A stretch of 64,000 bases of DNA from Hyphomicrobium sp. D-2 (GCF_029872155.1 NZ_JARXLA010000005.1:62001-126000); one strand, 5' to 3'. Positions 17,253-26,339 are shown, numbered from the stretch's first letter. Numbers and translations are program-made. Notes: generated by a model from the letters alone, not told the origin.

Positions 17253-18914
17253 TCAGCGCCCTTCGCCAAATGTGCGATCGATCCGCAGCGCTTCAGGATC
17301 GAGCGTGTACTGCGTGCTGGCGAAATAGAAGAACAGGGTGGCCACAATGACAGCCACGCTCAGAAATGCCTGCCAGAAATAGGGCCGCGCGCGCAGTGTC
17401 CCCGCCGTCGACGACATCTCCCGCATGATGACATAGCCGCCCATGCCACGGCGGAACCAGCCCTGCAGCTGCCCGTCCTGGCCGATGTGTTTGGGCACGC
17501 GCTTCCAGCCCGCGAACAGATTGCCGATGAAGCCCAGCATGGAGCGGAAATCGGCGGTCACCAGGCCGGTGCGATCCTGGTAGATAACGTCTTCGCCGGC
17601 GATGAAGCCCGGATTGGCGCGGCCAATCGCCTTGCCGGTCAGTTGCGCGGGGCGGCCGATGACGGGCGATACCGTCGGATCGGTCATCAGGTTCGCGACC
17701 GTTGTGGCAGGCGCGGTGCCGCTTGGATAGCGCAAGCGCAATGTCGCGAGCACGCCGATGGCGATGGCGGCCGGGATCAGTACCCACGCCTGCAATGCGG
17801 CGGCAAGAATGCCGAGCGCCAGCGGGAACAGCAGAATGGCCAGCTCATACCAGAACCGGCTCCACAGCGCGCCCTTGTTCAGGCCCACACGCTGCGCAGC
17901 CGCCTTCAGATCATAGTCGGGGAACGACTGCGCTTTGGCGCGCGCAATGTCGCCCAGATGCGCAATGCGCAGGCCGGTCAGCGGATGGGTTGAGTTCAGC
18001 TCGATCAGCCGCGCCCAGGGGTTATGCGCATCGAACAGCATCGCTTCGGAAGCGCGCTCGGGCTCATCGAGATCGTTCTCCGCTTCAAGGCCGGAATAGC
18101 GCGCGTTTTTCACGTCGACGACGCCCATGTGCCGCGTGCTTTGCAGCAGTGACTGCGTTGCATCTGTATCTTCGGCCTTGACGATGCCGTAGGCGATCTT
18201 CACCAGCGCTGAAGCCAGATGGCGGCCTTCAACGCGCTCCGCCGAAAATGCATCGGCCAGATATTCGCGTGTGCGGCTGAGATAATACAGCAGGTAGATG
18301 CCGACATAGTAGGCGATCAGTGCGCCGATGCCGACCAGCGCCTGACCGCCCTTGTTCTTGCTGTTGCCGGAGCTGCCCTGACGGCTGGAGCGCATCGCGG
18401 CCGCATAGATCTGATACATGATCTGCACCAGAGTTCCGGCGGCGGTCATCACGATGAAATCGCGGTGCACGATGTGTCCAAGCTCGTGCGCAACCACGGC
18501 ACGCTGCTCATCGGCGTTCAGAAATTCGAAGATGCCGTCGGTCACCACGATGCGCGCGTTGGAGCGCAGGATGCCATAGGTGAACGCGGTTGGATTGCGG
18601 TCGGGGATCAGGCCAATACGCGGCGCCTTGAACCGATACTCGTTCGCCACGCCATGGATCAACTGATGAATGTGTGGATAGCGGCTGGCGACTTCGGCGT
18701 CATCGATGAACTGCAGTTTGTTGAACCAGCGCAGCGTCAGGTCGCTGATCCATGGGCTGACGAGCCAGATGATGGTGTTGAGCACGATGGTGATTGTAAT
18801 CGCGAGGCCAAGATTGACCTGATCGGTCAAAACCAGCAGCGCCAGAATGAGGCCGCAGACCATGCTGAACAGCAGCCCCACTGTGACAAGCGAGGCAAAG
18901 AACAATCGACCCAT
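17253..18914 (-). CDS. M48 family (HtpX/Ste24-like) membrane metalloprotease
   Basis: The 553-residue protein has four or more membrane helices (two near residues 5-57, further ones near 180-200 and in the C-terminal half). The zinc site His-Glu-Leu-Gly-His lies at 143-147, preceded by the M48 hallmark Asn-Pro-Thr-Ala-Phe-Thr-Tyr-Gly (107-114). It is much longer than HtpX (about 290 residues), with an extra C-terminal membrane and soluble region. Inner membrane protein quality control is the likely role. The ATG at 18914 follows GGGGA and is preferred over a TTG four codons upstream. Confidence 0.87.
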   Translation of the reverse strand: MGRLFFASLVTVGLLFSMVCGLILALLVLTDQVNLGLAITITIVLNTIIWLVSPWISDLTLRWFNKLQFIDDAEVASRYPHIHQLIHGVANEYRFKAPRIGLIPDRNPTAFTYGILRSNARIVVTDGIFEFLNADEQRAVVAHELGHIVHRDFIVMTAAGTLVQIMYQIYAAAMRSSRQGSSGNSKNKGGQALVGIGALIAYYVGIYLLYYLSRTREYLADAFSAERVEGRHLASALVKIAYGIVKAEDTDATQSLLQSTRHMGVVDVKNARYSGLEAENDLDEPERASEAMLFDAHNPWARLIELNSTHPLTGLRIAHLGDIARAKAQSFPDYDLKAAAQRVGLNKGALWSRFWYELAILLFPLALGILAAALQAWVLIPAAIAIGVLATLRLRYPSGTAPATTVANLMTDPTVSPVIGRPAQLTGKAIGRANPGFIAGEDVIYQDRTGLVTADFRSMLGFIGNLFAGWKRVPKHIGQDGQLQGWFRRGMGGYVIMREMSSTAGTLRARPYFWQAFLSVAVIVATLFFYFASTQYTLDPEALRIDRTFGEGR

Positions 18915-19004
18915 CAAGATCCCCAAAAAGATGCAGCGGCCAGCACCGGGTCAACGCAGGTCCGGTGATGCCGTCTGCAAACATTCAGACAAAAGCGGGA
19001 TAAT

Positions 19005-20141
19005 CTATGGCTGTTCGCGGCCGCCGCAAAGCAGATCCGCCACGTGCTGGCCGATTGCCAGTGATGAGGTCAGGCCCGGGCTCTCGATGCCGTAGAGGGC
19101 GACAAGCCGGTCGATGCCGTGATCGCGTGGGCCATGAATGGTGAAGTCGGCCGCCGGTTCGCCCTCGCGGTAGATCTTGGGCCGGATGCCAACGGTATCG
19201 GGGGCCAGTGCGCCTTCGGGCAGTCCCGGCCAGTAGCGCCGGATTTCCTGTTCGAAGCGGGCCAGACGCTCCCCGTGCGGATCATCAAACGCATAGTCGA
19301 CGCGGTCGATCCATTCGCAATCAGGGCCGAAGCGGGCACGGCCTGCAACATCCAGCGTCAGGTGTACGCCGAGCCAGGCACCGGTCGGCATCGGATATAC
19401 TAGGTGCTGGAACGGCGCCTTGCGCGTCAGCGCGTAATAGTGTCCGCGTGCCGGGAATGTCTGCGGCACGCTATAGCCATCGCGCCATGCCATGGTGGCA
19501 CTGAGGTCCGAACCGCCCAGCCCGGCCGCCAGCACTACGTTGCGCGCCGTCAGCGTGCCCGTTTCGCTGCCATTGCTGACGGTTTGCAGTGTGAAAATGC
19601 CATGGCGGGCATCGACACTATTCACCGCCGTGTTGAGTACGATGGCGCCGCCCTGCGTTTCTATATGCCCTTGCAGCGCGAGCATCAGCCCATGGCTGTC
19701 GATGACGCCGGTGGATGGCGAAAGATAAGCGGCGATGCACGCAACTTCAGGCTCAAGCGCGCGTGCTTCGTCGGCAGAAAGTTGTCGGAGGTCGGATACG
19801 CCGTTGGCCTGCGCATAGGCGGCGAGCGCTTCCAGCCTTTCCAGTTCGGCCGCTTGAGTTGCCACCAGCAGCTTGCCGTAGCGGCGGTGGGTGACGCCGT
19901 TCTCGTCGCAGAAGCGGTAAAGCATTTCCTTGCCCGCAACGCACAGCTGCGCGCGCATGCTTCCCGGCGGATAATAGATGCCGGCATGGATTACTTCAGA
20001 GTTGCGGGAGCTGGTTTCGCTGCCCACCATCGGATGGCGTTCAAGCAGCACAACGTCATGGCCCGCCTTGGCCAGCGCGTGCGTTGTGGCGAGGCCGATA
20101 ACGCCACCACCGACTACAACGGTCTCAACCTCAGGCGTCAC
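19005..20141 (-). CDS. FAD-dependent oxidoreductase, L-2-hydroxyglutarate oxidase-like
   Basis: The 378-residue protein is of the DAO family. The Rossmann motif is Gly-Gly-Gly-Val-Ile-Gly-Leu-Ala (about 11-18), with the ADP-binding acidic residue in Leu-Leu-Glu-Arg. Motifs typical of the L-2-hydroxyglutarate dehydrogenase/oxidase branch are Ser-Ser-Arg-Asn-Ser-Glu-Val-Ile-His-Ala-Gly-Ile-Tyr-Tyr-Pro (about 44-58) and Pro-Ser-Thr-Gly-Val-Ile-Asp-Ser-His. The C-terminal Gly-Ile-Glu-Ser-Pro-Gly-Leu-Thr-Ser segment is also typical. It probably oxidises a 2-hydroxy acid; the exact substrate is inferred from family only. Confidence 0.82.
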   Translation of the reverse strand: MTPEVETVVVGGGVIGLATTHALAKAGHDVVLLERHPMVGSETSSRNSEVIHAGIYYPPGSMRAQLCVAGKEMLYRFCDENGVTHRRYGKLLVATQAAELERLEALAAYAQANGVSDLRQLSADEARALEPEVACIAAYLSPSTGVIDSHGLMLALQGHIETQGGAIVLNTAVNSVDARHGIFTLQTVSNGSETGTLTARNVVLAAGLGGSDLSATMAWRDGYSVPQTFPARGHYYALTRKAPFQHLVYPMPTGAWLGVHLTLDVAGRARFGPDCEWIDRVDYAFDDPHGERLARFEQEIRRYWPGLPEGALAPDTVGIRPKIYREGEPAADFTIHGPRDHGIDRLVALYGIESPGLTSSLAIGQHVADLLCGGREQP

Positions 20142-20293
20142 GTTCCATCCTTACGTCAGCAATGTGTTCCAAGGCAGTTTTCCACAGGAGAATTGCTGCG
20201 TGTACACCGCTCGAAATATTTCGAATCCTAATTACGTTTCCGCCGTCGGGCATGGTCGTTACCGTGTCCGGCATGGCGTTTTGGAGGTTCCCC

Positions 20294-20539
20294 ATGGCAT
20301 TTGTCACTGGCGATGTCGTCGCCGTCGACGGCGAAGAGCTGCCGTTCAAGGTTGTGTTCAAGCAGGGTGATACGATTCTCATCGAGTGGTTGGTGGAGTC
20401 GCAGGAAGAAGGCGAGATGCAGATCGTCGAAACCTTGAGAAGCATCATCGACGAGGACGATGATGAGGAAGAAGAGGAAGACGACGACGAGGAAGAAGAC
20501 GCCGAAGAAGGTGACGACGACGATAGTGACGAAGATTGA
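20294..20539 (+). CDS. Small protein with extreme poly-Asp/Glu C-terminal tail
   Basis: The protein has 81 residues. GGAGG (20283-20287) sits six bases before the ATG, so the start is well supported. Residues 1-52 form a compact-looking domain (Val-Val-Ala-Val-Asp-Gly-Glu-Glu-Leu-Pro-Phe-Lys-Val-Val-Phe). The last 29 residues are almost only Asp and Glu. There is no signal peptide. Such tails can bind basic proteins or metal ions or mimic nucleic acid. It is unrecognised as a family. It is divergent from the oxidoreductase gene. Confidence 0.7.
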   Translation: MAFVTGDVVAVDGEELPFKVVFKQGDTILIEWLVESQEEGEMQIVETLRSIIDEDDDEEEEEDDDEEEDAEEGDDDDSDED

Positions 20540-20945
20540 GGGCGCAACAGATCCTCGATTGACGGTTAAAGGCTGGCGGGCGGCGCTGGAAGGTGCGCCC
20601 GCCGCCGATCCTTTTCGGCACCGCAGGTCCTCCCTGTTCCAGGGTGGGGGCGGCCCCGGCTCGACGGGCCAATGGATGGTCCGGCCGGCGTGGCTTACTT
20701 CTCTGCCTCTCCCCGCCGTGCCGTCCCTGCCTCTCGGCCGCTTCCGTTCCTGCCGTCCGTTCCGGTTCTCCGGCCGTTCCGTCCCTGCCGTTACGTTCCC
20801 TCCGGCCGCACCCGGCCTGTTGACCGTAGGTTTTTGTGATTTTGCCTCCCCGGGATCCCCCCAGCCCTTAATTTTGCAGAACGGATGTGTTGACGGTTGT
20901 TAACTTACGTCTTGCTTCTGGAACATAAATAGAACAAACTGAGAT
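20540..20945. other. Intergenic region with pyrimidine-rich degenerate repeats
   Basis: These 406 bp hold no convincing gene. From about 20700 to 20815 the plus strand is a run of C/T-rich imperfect repeats built on words such as CCGTTCC and CCGTCCCTGCC. The stretch before the sbcD-like gene (20881-20945) is AT-richer and contains a LexA box, so the promoter of that operon lies there. Confidence 0.55.
20921..20935. promoter_or_regulatory. LexA (SOS) box upstream of the SbcCD-like operon
   Basis: The sequence GAAC-ATAAATA-GAAC is an exact match, on the minus strand, to the alphaproteobacterial LexA site GTTC-N7-GTTC. It ends ten bases before the ATG of the SbcD/YhaO-like nuclease gene, a position where repressor would block initiation or early elongation. 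The motif match is seen directly; SOS control of this operon is inference supported by the DNA repair nature of the two genes. Confidence 0.75.
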
Positions 20946-22082
20946 ATGAGCATCGCATTTCTCCATACGGCCGACTGGCAGCTCGGTAAGCGCTTCGGCT
21001 CTTTTCCAGGCGACAAACCAGCCATCCTGCGCAATCAGCGGCTGGAGGCGGTGGACCGTCTGGCCCGTGCCGCCGTCGATGGCGGGTGCTCGGCGGTGCT
21101 GGTGGCAGGCGATATTTTTGATGCAGAAACAGTGCCTCAGGCGCTGACTTCGCAACTTTTGGCGCGGTTGAAATCCTATCCATCGCTCGTTTGGCACCTG
21201 TTGCCGGGCAATCATGATCCGGCGCGCACGGGCGGCGTCTGGACTGGCATACTCGCCAGCGGATTGCCCCAGAACGTGCGTGTTCACATGCAGCCGGTCG
21301 CTGCCGAACTCGTGCCGGGCGCCGTCGTGCTGCCCGCGCCGCTCGCCTCCAAACGTGTAGCCAGTGATCCCACCGCGTGGATGGATGATGCTCCGTCAGC
21401 GGACGGTGTGTTGCGCATCGGGTTGGCGCACGGATCGGTGCAGGGTTTCGGCAGTGCTGGCGAAGCCAGCGTGCCGATCAATCCTGCACGTGTTCGGTCA
21501 GCCGGCCTTGCGTATCTTGCGTTGGGCGACTGGCATGGAACGATGCGGATATCGGACCACGTCTGGTATTCCGGTACACCAGAGCCGGATGGTTTTCGCG
21601 ACAACAATCCGGGCAACGCACTGATCGTGCGCGTTGATGGTGCGGGGCCGCCAAAAGTGGAACAGGTGGCGACAGGTAATTTCAAGTGGTCGCGGCGCGT
21701 GCTGGATGTCGGTTCGGCGGACGCGCTGGATGTCGTCGAGCAGGAGGTCGCGGCGCTGGGCAGCAACGCTATGCGCTCGCTGGTGTCATTACAGCTTTCC
21801 GGTGGCGTCACTCTCGCTGAGTTTGTTGCGATTGAAGCGCGTCTGAGCGCTCTGGAGCCAGCGCTGTTCCATCTCAACGTCAATCGGGAGACATTGAACA
21901 TTGTCGCCGCTGAAACAGATCTTGGCAGCATCGCGACACCTGTGCTCGCCGATATTGCACAGCGCTTGAAGCTTGCAAGTGAGGCCGGCGGCGACACTGC
22001 GAGCGTCGCTCAACGGGCGTTGCATCGTCTTTTTTCGCTTGCGCGCGAAGTTGAAAATTCCGAGGGGCGGGCGCAGGCATGA
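20946..22082 (+). CDS. SbcD/YhaO-like DNA repair metallophosphoesterase
   Basis: The 378-residue protein has calcineurin-like phosphoesterase motifs at its N-terminus: His-Thr-Ala-Asp-Trp-Gln-Leu-Gly (about 7-14, metal-binding Asp and His), Val-Ala-Gly-Asp-Ile-Phe-Asp (about 54-60), Pro-Gly-Asn-His-Asp (about 87-91), and later Leu-Ala-His-Gly and Gly-Asp-Trp-His-Gly. These are the Mre11/SbcD nuclease residues. It overlaps the next gene by ATGA and so is co-translated with an SbcC/YhaN-like ATPase, the usual arrangement. It is predicted to cut DNA ends or hairpins with its partner. It is closer in size and style to YhaO-type proteins than to classical SbcD. Confidence 0.9.
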   Translation: MSIAFLHTADWQLGKRFGSFPGDKPAILRNQRLEAVDRLARAAVDGGCSAVLVAGDIFDAETVPQALTSQLLARLKSYPSLVWHLLPGNHDPARTGGVWTGILASGLPQNVRVHMQPVAAELVPGAVVLPAPLASKRVASDPTAWMDDAPSADGVLRIGLAHGSVQGFGSAGEASVPINPARVRSAGLAYLALGDWHGTMRISDHVWYSGTPEPDGFRDNNPGNALIVRVDGAGPPKVEQVATGNFKWSRRVLDVGSADALDVVEQEVAALGSNAMRSLVSLQLSGGVTLAEFVAIEARLSALEPALFHLNVNRETLNIVAAETDLGSIATPVLADIAQRLKLASEAGGDTASVAQRALHRLFSLAREVENSEGRAQA

Positions 22083-24691
22083 AGATCAAGGCAATTCGTC
22101 TGAAAGAGGTTGGACGATTCAGTGCTCCGGTCGCGCTTGAGGGACTGAGCGGTGGGCTAGACGTTCTTTCGGGACCGAACGAATTCGGCAAATCCACCAT
22201 TATGCGCGCGCTGCAATTGGTTCTGTTCGAACAGCACCGGGGGCGCAGCCGCAAGCTGGAAGCATTCCGGCCTTACTCTGGCGGTGCTCCGCTTATCGAA
22301 CTGGATTTTGAAGCGCGCGGCAAAGCCTGGCGGTTGCGAAAGCAATTTCTTTCATCGCCGCTGGCGGAGCTTCGCGATCTTCAGTCAAACAATGTTGCAC
22401 GCGGCGCTGACGCTGAATTGCGCCTCGCCGAGCTGATCGAAGCGCCCGGCAATTTTGCGTTGCTATATGCCGAGCAAGGTTTGCCACTGGCTCAGATTGA
22501 TGCTCGGAAAGTCGGTGGCGCGGCGTTTTTATCTGCAATCGAAGCTGAGATTGAAAACGTTGCCGATGGCAGTGTCGTACGCACCGTTGCTGATAGAGTA
22601 CGCACGGAGCTGGCAACCTTGATGACTGCGCACGCAGTGCCACGGCCAACCGGAGAGTTGAAGCGCGCGCTTGATGAGCGTGAGTCTCTTGACAAAGAGG
22701 CCCGAGAAGCGGGAGTGCGCCTTGCTGAGGCACAGGCTCGTCTTGACCGACTGGAGGGGTTGCGTGCCGAGCTGGACAGTTTGACGGCTCCGGGCGCAGG
22801 CGAACTTCGCGAGGCGCGTAGGAACGAGGCGCGCGATGCGTTGGCTGCTGCGGTTGAGGCCCGCAACCGGATGCGCGCTGCGGAGCAGGCAAGGAAAACT
22901 CAAGAGGAAAATGGCCGGGCGCGCGCAGCCGTTCTGAAGGGTTACGAAGGCCGACTTTCCGCGCTCGCCAAGTGTGAAGAGCAGCGCACTGAGTTCGAAG
23001 CTGCCATCGTGGCGGCGGAGCAGGAGGTGCTGACGCACGCGAACCGAAAGCGTGAATGTCAGGTGGCGCTGGACGAACTGAAGCAGGCTGTTGCAGCGGG
23101 TGAGGCGGCGCGCAAGTTGCGCGAAATGCGGGAGCGTCGCGCGCAGCTAGATAGGCAGCTCGGGATTGGGCGTGAAGCTGAAGCGGCGATCGCCGCTGGT
23201 GGCAGTATTCTGGCGAGCAACCGTGCCAAGCCCGAGGTGGTTAAAAGGGCTCAGAAGCTTGCGGCTGAAATTGCCGGGCTTGAGGCACGGCTGCAGGCGG
23301 CTGCCCCGTCGGTGACGATCGCACTGGACGCCGGTGCAGCCGGCAAACTGACCAGCGATGGTCGGGCATTACAGCACGGCGAACAACTAACGCCAACGCA
23401 CCCTATCGTTATCGACATTGCCGGTATTGGCTCGATTTCCATCGCGCCAGGGCGTGCGCAGAATATGCAGCTCGGTGAAGCTGAGCTTGCGGATAGAAAG
23501 CAAGCCCTTGCGGTAGCGTTGGATGAAATCGGCGCGACGTCTCTGGACGATGCAGTGGCGCAGGCTGAAGTGCGCCAGGACGCGTCGCGGAGCGTGTCGG
23601 AGGCGACGGCTAGGTTGGATGCGATCGCACCGCGTGGCATCGCGATGCTTGAGCAGAAGTGTTCGGATCTTGATGCCGACATTGCACGTCTTGCATCGAG
23701 CCTGCCGGAGGAAGAGGAAGTCGATATTTCCGATGCCCGTATTATGGACTTGCAGGACCGTTTTGCCGCCGCCGAAACTGCATTGACTCAAGCTGTTGAA
23801 GCTGATCGTGCCGCGAGCCATCGGCTAAATACGCTACAGGCTCGTCTCGTAGCGGTAAACGACACGCTCACAGAGATATTGAGAGAACTTGGATCGGCCG
23901 ATGACCGAGCTGCGCGGCTGCTTGAAATGCAGGCCGCTGTGGCGACGGCTGAAACAGCTTTGAATGCTGCTGTGCGCGAGGTTTCCGCCTGGCGTGAGCA
24001 GGCGCCGGACGAGACGTGCTTTGAATCGATGCAACAGGCAGCTGAGCAGACGCAGAATGCCTGTGAACAGGCTGCCAGGCGCATCGGAATGCTGCGCGAA
24101 CAAACCGCTTTGGTTGAAGGTATGCTGCGTCGGGATCACGACGATGACATCGCCGCCCGCCTTGCTGAATTGAACGACCGATTGAAGGTTGCGGACAATC
24201 GGTGCTGCGAGTTGCAAAAAACTGCGGCCGCGTTGCAGCTTCTCAGTCGAGAGTTTGATGAGGCTGCAAAGCGCACGCGAGACCAATTCACGCAGCCGGT
24301 GTTGCAGCGAATGATGCCCTATCTTGAGGGTATACTTCCCGGCGCAGCTCTCAAGCTCAACGAAGATCTGGTCCCTTCGACGCTGCTACGCGGAGGCGGC
24401 AGCGAAGATCTGGATCGGCTGAGCGATGGTACGCAGGAGCAGTTGCAGTTGCTGGTGCGGCTTGCTTTCGGGCGGTTGCTAGCGGACCGCGGAACACCGG
24501 CGCCTCTACTGTTGGATGATCCGTTGATCTACGCCAGCGATGGGCGGCTGCAGGCTGTGTTCAATGCATTGCGTACCGCTTCGGAGCATCATCAGGTGTT
24601 GGTGACCACCTGTCGTGAACGGGCTTTCCAAGAACTTGGGGGGCAACGCGTTGCATTGCAGCCGTGGCACGTGATGTCGGAAGCGGCCTGA
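22079..24691 (+). CDS. SbcC/YhaN-like coiled-coil AAA ATPase
   Basis: The 870-residue SMC/Rad50-like protein has an N-terminal Walker A Gly-Pro-Asn-Glu-Phe-Gly-Lys-Ser-Thr (about 33-41) and long coiled-coil arms from about 190 to 760 rich in Ala/Glu/Arg/Leu. The C-terminal ATPase half has a signature-like Leu-Ser-Asp-Gly-Thr-Gln-Glu-Gln (about 782-789) and Walker B Leu-Leu-Leu-Asp-Asp-Pro-Leu. No zinc-hook Cys-x-x-Cys is evident at the coil tip, as in YhaN-type proteins. It shares an ATGA overlap with the nuclease gene. The pair would process damaged DNA ends; a LexA box precedes the operon. Confidence 0.9.
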   Translation: MKIKAIRLKEVGRFSAPVALEGLSGGLDVLSGPNEFGKSTIMRALQLVLFEQHRGRSRKLEAFRPYSGGAPLIELDFEARGKAWRLRKQFLSSPLAELRDLQSNNVARGADAELRLAELIEAPGNFALLYAEQGLPLAQIDARKVGGAAFLSAIEAEIENVADGSVVRTVADRVRTELATLMTAHAVPRPTGELKRALDERESLDKEAREAGVRLAEAQARLDRLEGLRAELDSLTAPGAGELREARRNEARDALAAAVEARNRMRAAEQARKTQEENGRARAAVLKGYEGRLSALAKCEEQRTEFEAAIVAAEQEVLTHANRKRECQVALDELKQAVAAGEAARKLREMRERRAQLDRQLGIGREAEAAIAAGGSILASNRAKPEVVKRAQKLAAEIAGLEARLQAAAPSVTIALDAGAAGKLTSDGRALQHGEQLTPTHPIVIDIAGIGSISIAPGRAQNMQLGEAELADRKQALAVALDEIGATSLDDAVAQAEVRQDASRSVSEATARLDAIAPRGIAMLEQKCSDLDADIARLASSLPEEEEVDISDARIMDLQDRFAAAETALTQAVEADRAASHRLNTLQARLVAVNDTLTEILRELGSADDRAARLLEMQAAVATAETALNAAVREVSAWREQAPDETCFESMQQAAEQTQNACEQAARRIGMLREQTALVEGMLRRDHDDDIAARLAELNDRLKVADNRCCELQKTAAALQLLSREFDEAAKRTRDQFTQPVLQRMMPYLEGILPGAALKLNEDLVPSTLLRGGGSEDLDRLSDGTQEQLQLLVRLAFGRLLADRGTPAPLLLDDPLIYASDGRLQAVFNALRTASEHHQVLVTTCRERAFQELGGQRVALQPWHVMSEAA

Positions 24692-25104
24692 GGTTCGATC
24701 CCGTGAGGCCCGAAAAGTAGGTGCGCTTGGCACTGCGTAGAGATGAGGAAATAAACGCCAAAAAGCTTTGCGCGCGGCGATGGCGCCCCGAGATTAGCTC
24801 TCGCTTGGAATCGTAGTTGGAACGGCGTTTTAAGGAGAGCAGGTGCTGCGCAAAGGACGGAATGCGCGCCATAGAACACAGAGAGCTGCGGTCGGTGCCG
24901 TTGCCTGCGCCTCGGTGTTGGGCGAAGTGCGCCAGCGATCCCCGCGGTACCGCAGGCGCACCCGTCGTTAAGCCTGAAAGTTTGTGCCATCACGGGTGGC
25001 AGTCGTCTTACCCCGAGGGGCGCGTGGGGGCTGGCCTAGCCGCACGTGATATACGCCCGCAGAAAGCATCGCTTTGACCTGCGGGCGCATATGTTTGTTG
25101 TGAC
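24692..25104. other. Intergenic region between the SbcC-like gene and bactofilin
   Basis: These 413 bp contain no gene I can support. Near the right end a perfect 9-bp inverted repeat (CGCCCGCAG at 25054-25062, CTGCGGGCG at 25079-25087) lies past the stop of the bactofilin gene. It may act as a transcript-end hairpin, although no U-run follows on the minus strand. A tRNA T-loop lookalike near 24693 was examined and rejected. Confidence 0.5.
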
Positions 25105-25656
25105 TTACAACAGCGGTGCGTGGGCTGCACCCAGTGGCGCACCAGCGAGCGACGACGGCGCATCGTGCTTGGCGGGCTGCGGGTCGCCGGTCGGGTCGGC
25201 GGATCGGCGGGATTTGCCTTCAAAAAATGCGCCCTGCTCAATTGCCAGTGCGTGATGGAAGATGTCGCCTTCAACGTGGCTGGAAGCCTGCAGCATTACG
25301 CGGCGTCCGCGCACCGAGCCCATCACATGGCCGCGCACAACAACTTCCTCGGCAACGACGCTGCCGGTGATACGTGCCTTCTCTCCGATGACGACATAGG
25401 TGCCTTGGATATCGCCCTGAACTTCGCCGTCAATCTGGACTTCGCCCTTGGTGACGAGGTTGCCGCTGATGGTGAGATCGGTTCCGATCACCGACGGAGC
25501 CGTGCGCTCAGCGGGCCGATTGAGCCCCATCGGGCGGCTGGCAGCGGCGCTTGGCACCGGTGCGGGCGATGGCACAGGGGGGAGAGGCGTTGCCGCCGTG
25601 AAACCTGGGTTGACCTTGGGTGGTTCGGAATCGGATCTCTTGAAATTTGGCAACAT
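25105..25656 (-). CDS. Bactofilin (polymer-forming cytoskeletal protein)
   Basis: The protein has 183 residues. A Pro/Ala-rich, probably disordered N-terminus (1-55) is followed by the DUF583/bactofilin beta-helix core (about 58-145), built of short repeats such as Ile-Ser-Gly-Asn-Leu-Val-Thr-Lys-Gly-Glu-Val-Gln-Ile-Asp-Gly and Val-Glu-Gly-Asp-Ile. A short disordered tail ends it. Bactofilins polymerise without nucleotide and localise envelope enzymes or shape the cell. The ATG at 25656 has GAGGTGG seven bases upstream. Confidence 0.92.
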   Translation of the reverse strand: MLPNFKRSDSEPPKVNPGFTAATPLPPVPSPAPVPSAAASRPMGLNRPAERTAPSVIGTDLTISGNLVTKGEVQIDGEVQGDIQGTYVVIGEKARITGSVVAEEVVVRGHVMGSVRGRRVMLQASSHVEGDIFHHALAIEQGAFFEGKSRRSADPTGDPQPAKHDAPSSLAGAPLGAAHAPLL

Positions 25657-25868
25657 ACGCGCACCACCTCTGCTTTGACGCAACGATCACGACTTGAAAT
25701 CAGCCTCACGGTAAATTGGTGAGGCCTATCTATGGGATAATCGGGTTACGCCGCCGCTAGGCCCCGTATGATCCCCCCGGTAAACATATAAGCACAGATC
25801 CCGAATCGAATCATCGGCCACGGTGTGGCAGCGCGCACAAAATGTGTGCATCGTAACCAACTACGTGG

Positions 25869-26339
25869 CTAACCATTCAGCGCTTGCACGGCGGCCAGCA
25901 CCTCTTCGGCATGGTTGGGCACTCGCACCTTGCGCCAGATCCGCGCCACCTTACCGGCCTTATCGATCAGGAATGTGGCACGCTCAACGCCCATGTATTT
26001 GCGACCGTACATAGCCTTTTCGACCCACACACCAAAGGCCTCCGCAACGCTTTGGTTTTCGTCAGATAGCAGATGCACGCCAAGGTCGTGCCTGAGGATG
26101 AATTTGCGGTGTTTGGCTGGGCTGTCGGGCGAGATCCCGAGCACTGCGGCACCGGCACGCTGGAATTCTGCGGCGAGACAGGTGAAATCCTTGGCTTCAG
26201 CGGTGCAACCGGACGTATCATCCTTGGGATAGAAATAAACCACGACCGGTCGGCCGCGAAACTGGGTCAATGCAACTGTTTTTTCTTCGCTGTCGGGCAG
26301 GGCAAAATCCGGTGCGCTGGAGCCTTCGATGAGGGTCAT
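25869..26339 (-). CDS. bcp: Thioredoxin-dependent peroxiredoxin, Bcp/PrxQ type
   Basis: The protein has 156 residues. The peroxidatic cysteine is Cys45 in Tyr-Pro-Lys-Asp-Asp-Thr-Ser-Gly-Cys-Thr. Pro-Asp-Phe-Ala-Leu-Pro-Asp and Gly-Ile-Ser-Pro-Asp-Ser are family motifs. The usual resolving cysteine five residues later is replaced by Lys50; the next cysteine is Cys54. The enzyme may thus use Cys54 or act as a 1-Cys peroxiredoxin. It reduces hydrogen peroxide and organic peroxides in the cytoplasm. The ATG at 26339 follows AAAGG. It is divergent from the DUF3971 gene. Confidence 0.92.
   Translation of the reverse strand: MTLIEGSSAPDFALPDSEEKTVALTQFRGRPVVVYFYPKDDTSGCTAEAKDFTCLAAEFQRAGAAVLGISPDSPAKHRKFILRHDLGVHLLSDENQSVAEAFGVWVEKAMYGRKYMGVERATFLIDKAGKVARIWRKVRVPNHAEEVLAAVQALNG

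Noticed and set aside
24692-24720. GGTTCGATCC just after the SbcC-like gene looks like a tRNA T-loop
   Set aside because: The flanking bases do not form a five-pair T-stem (only two Watson-Crick pairs), and no anticodon or acceptor arms can be drawn upstream, which is coding sequence.
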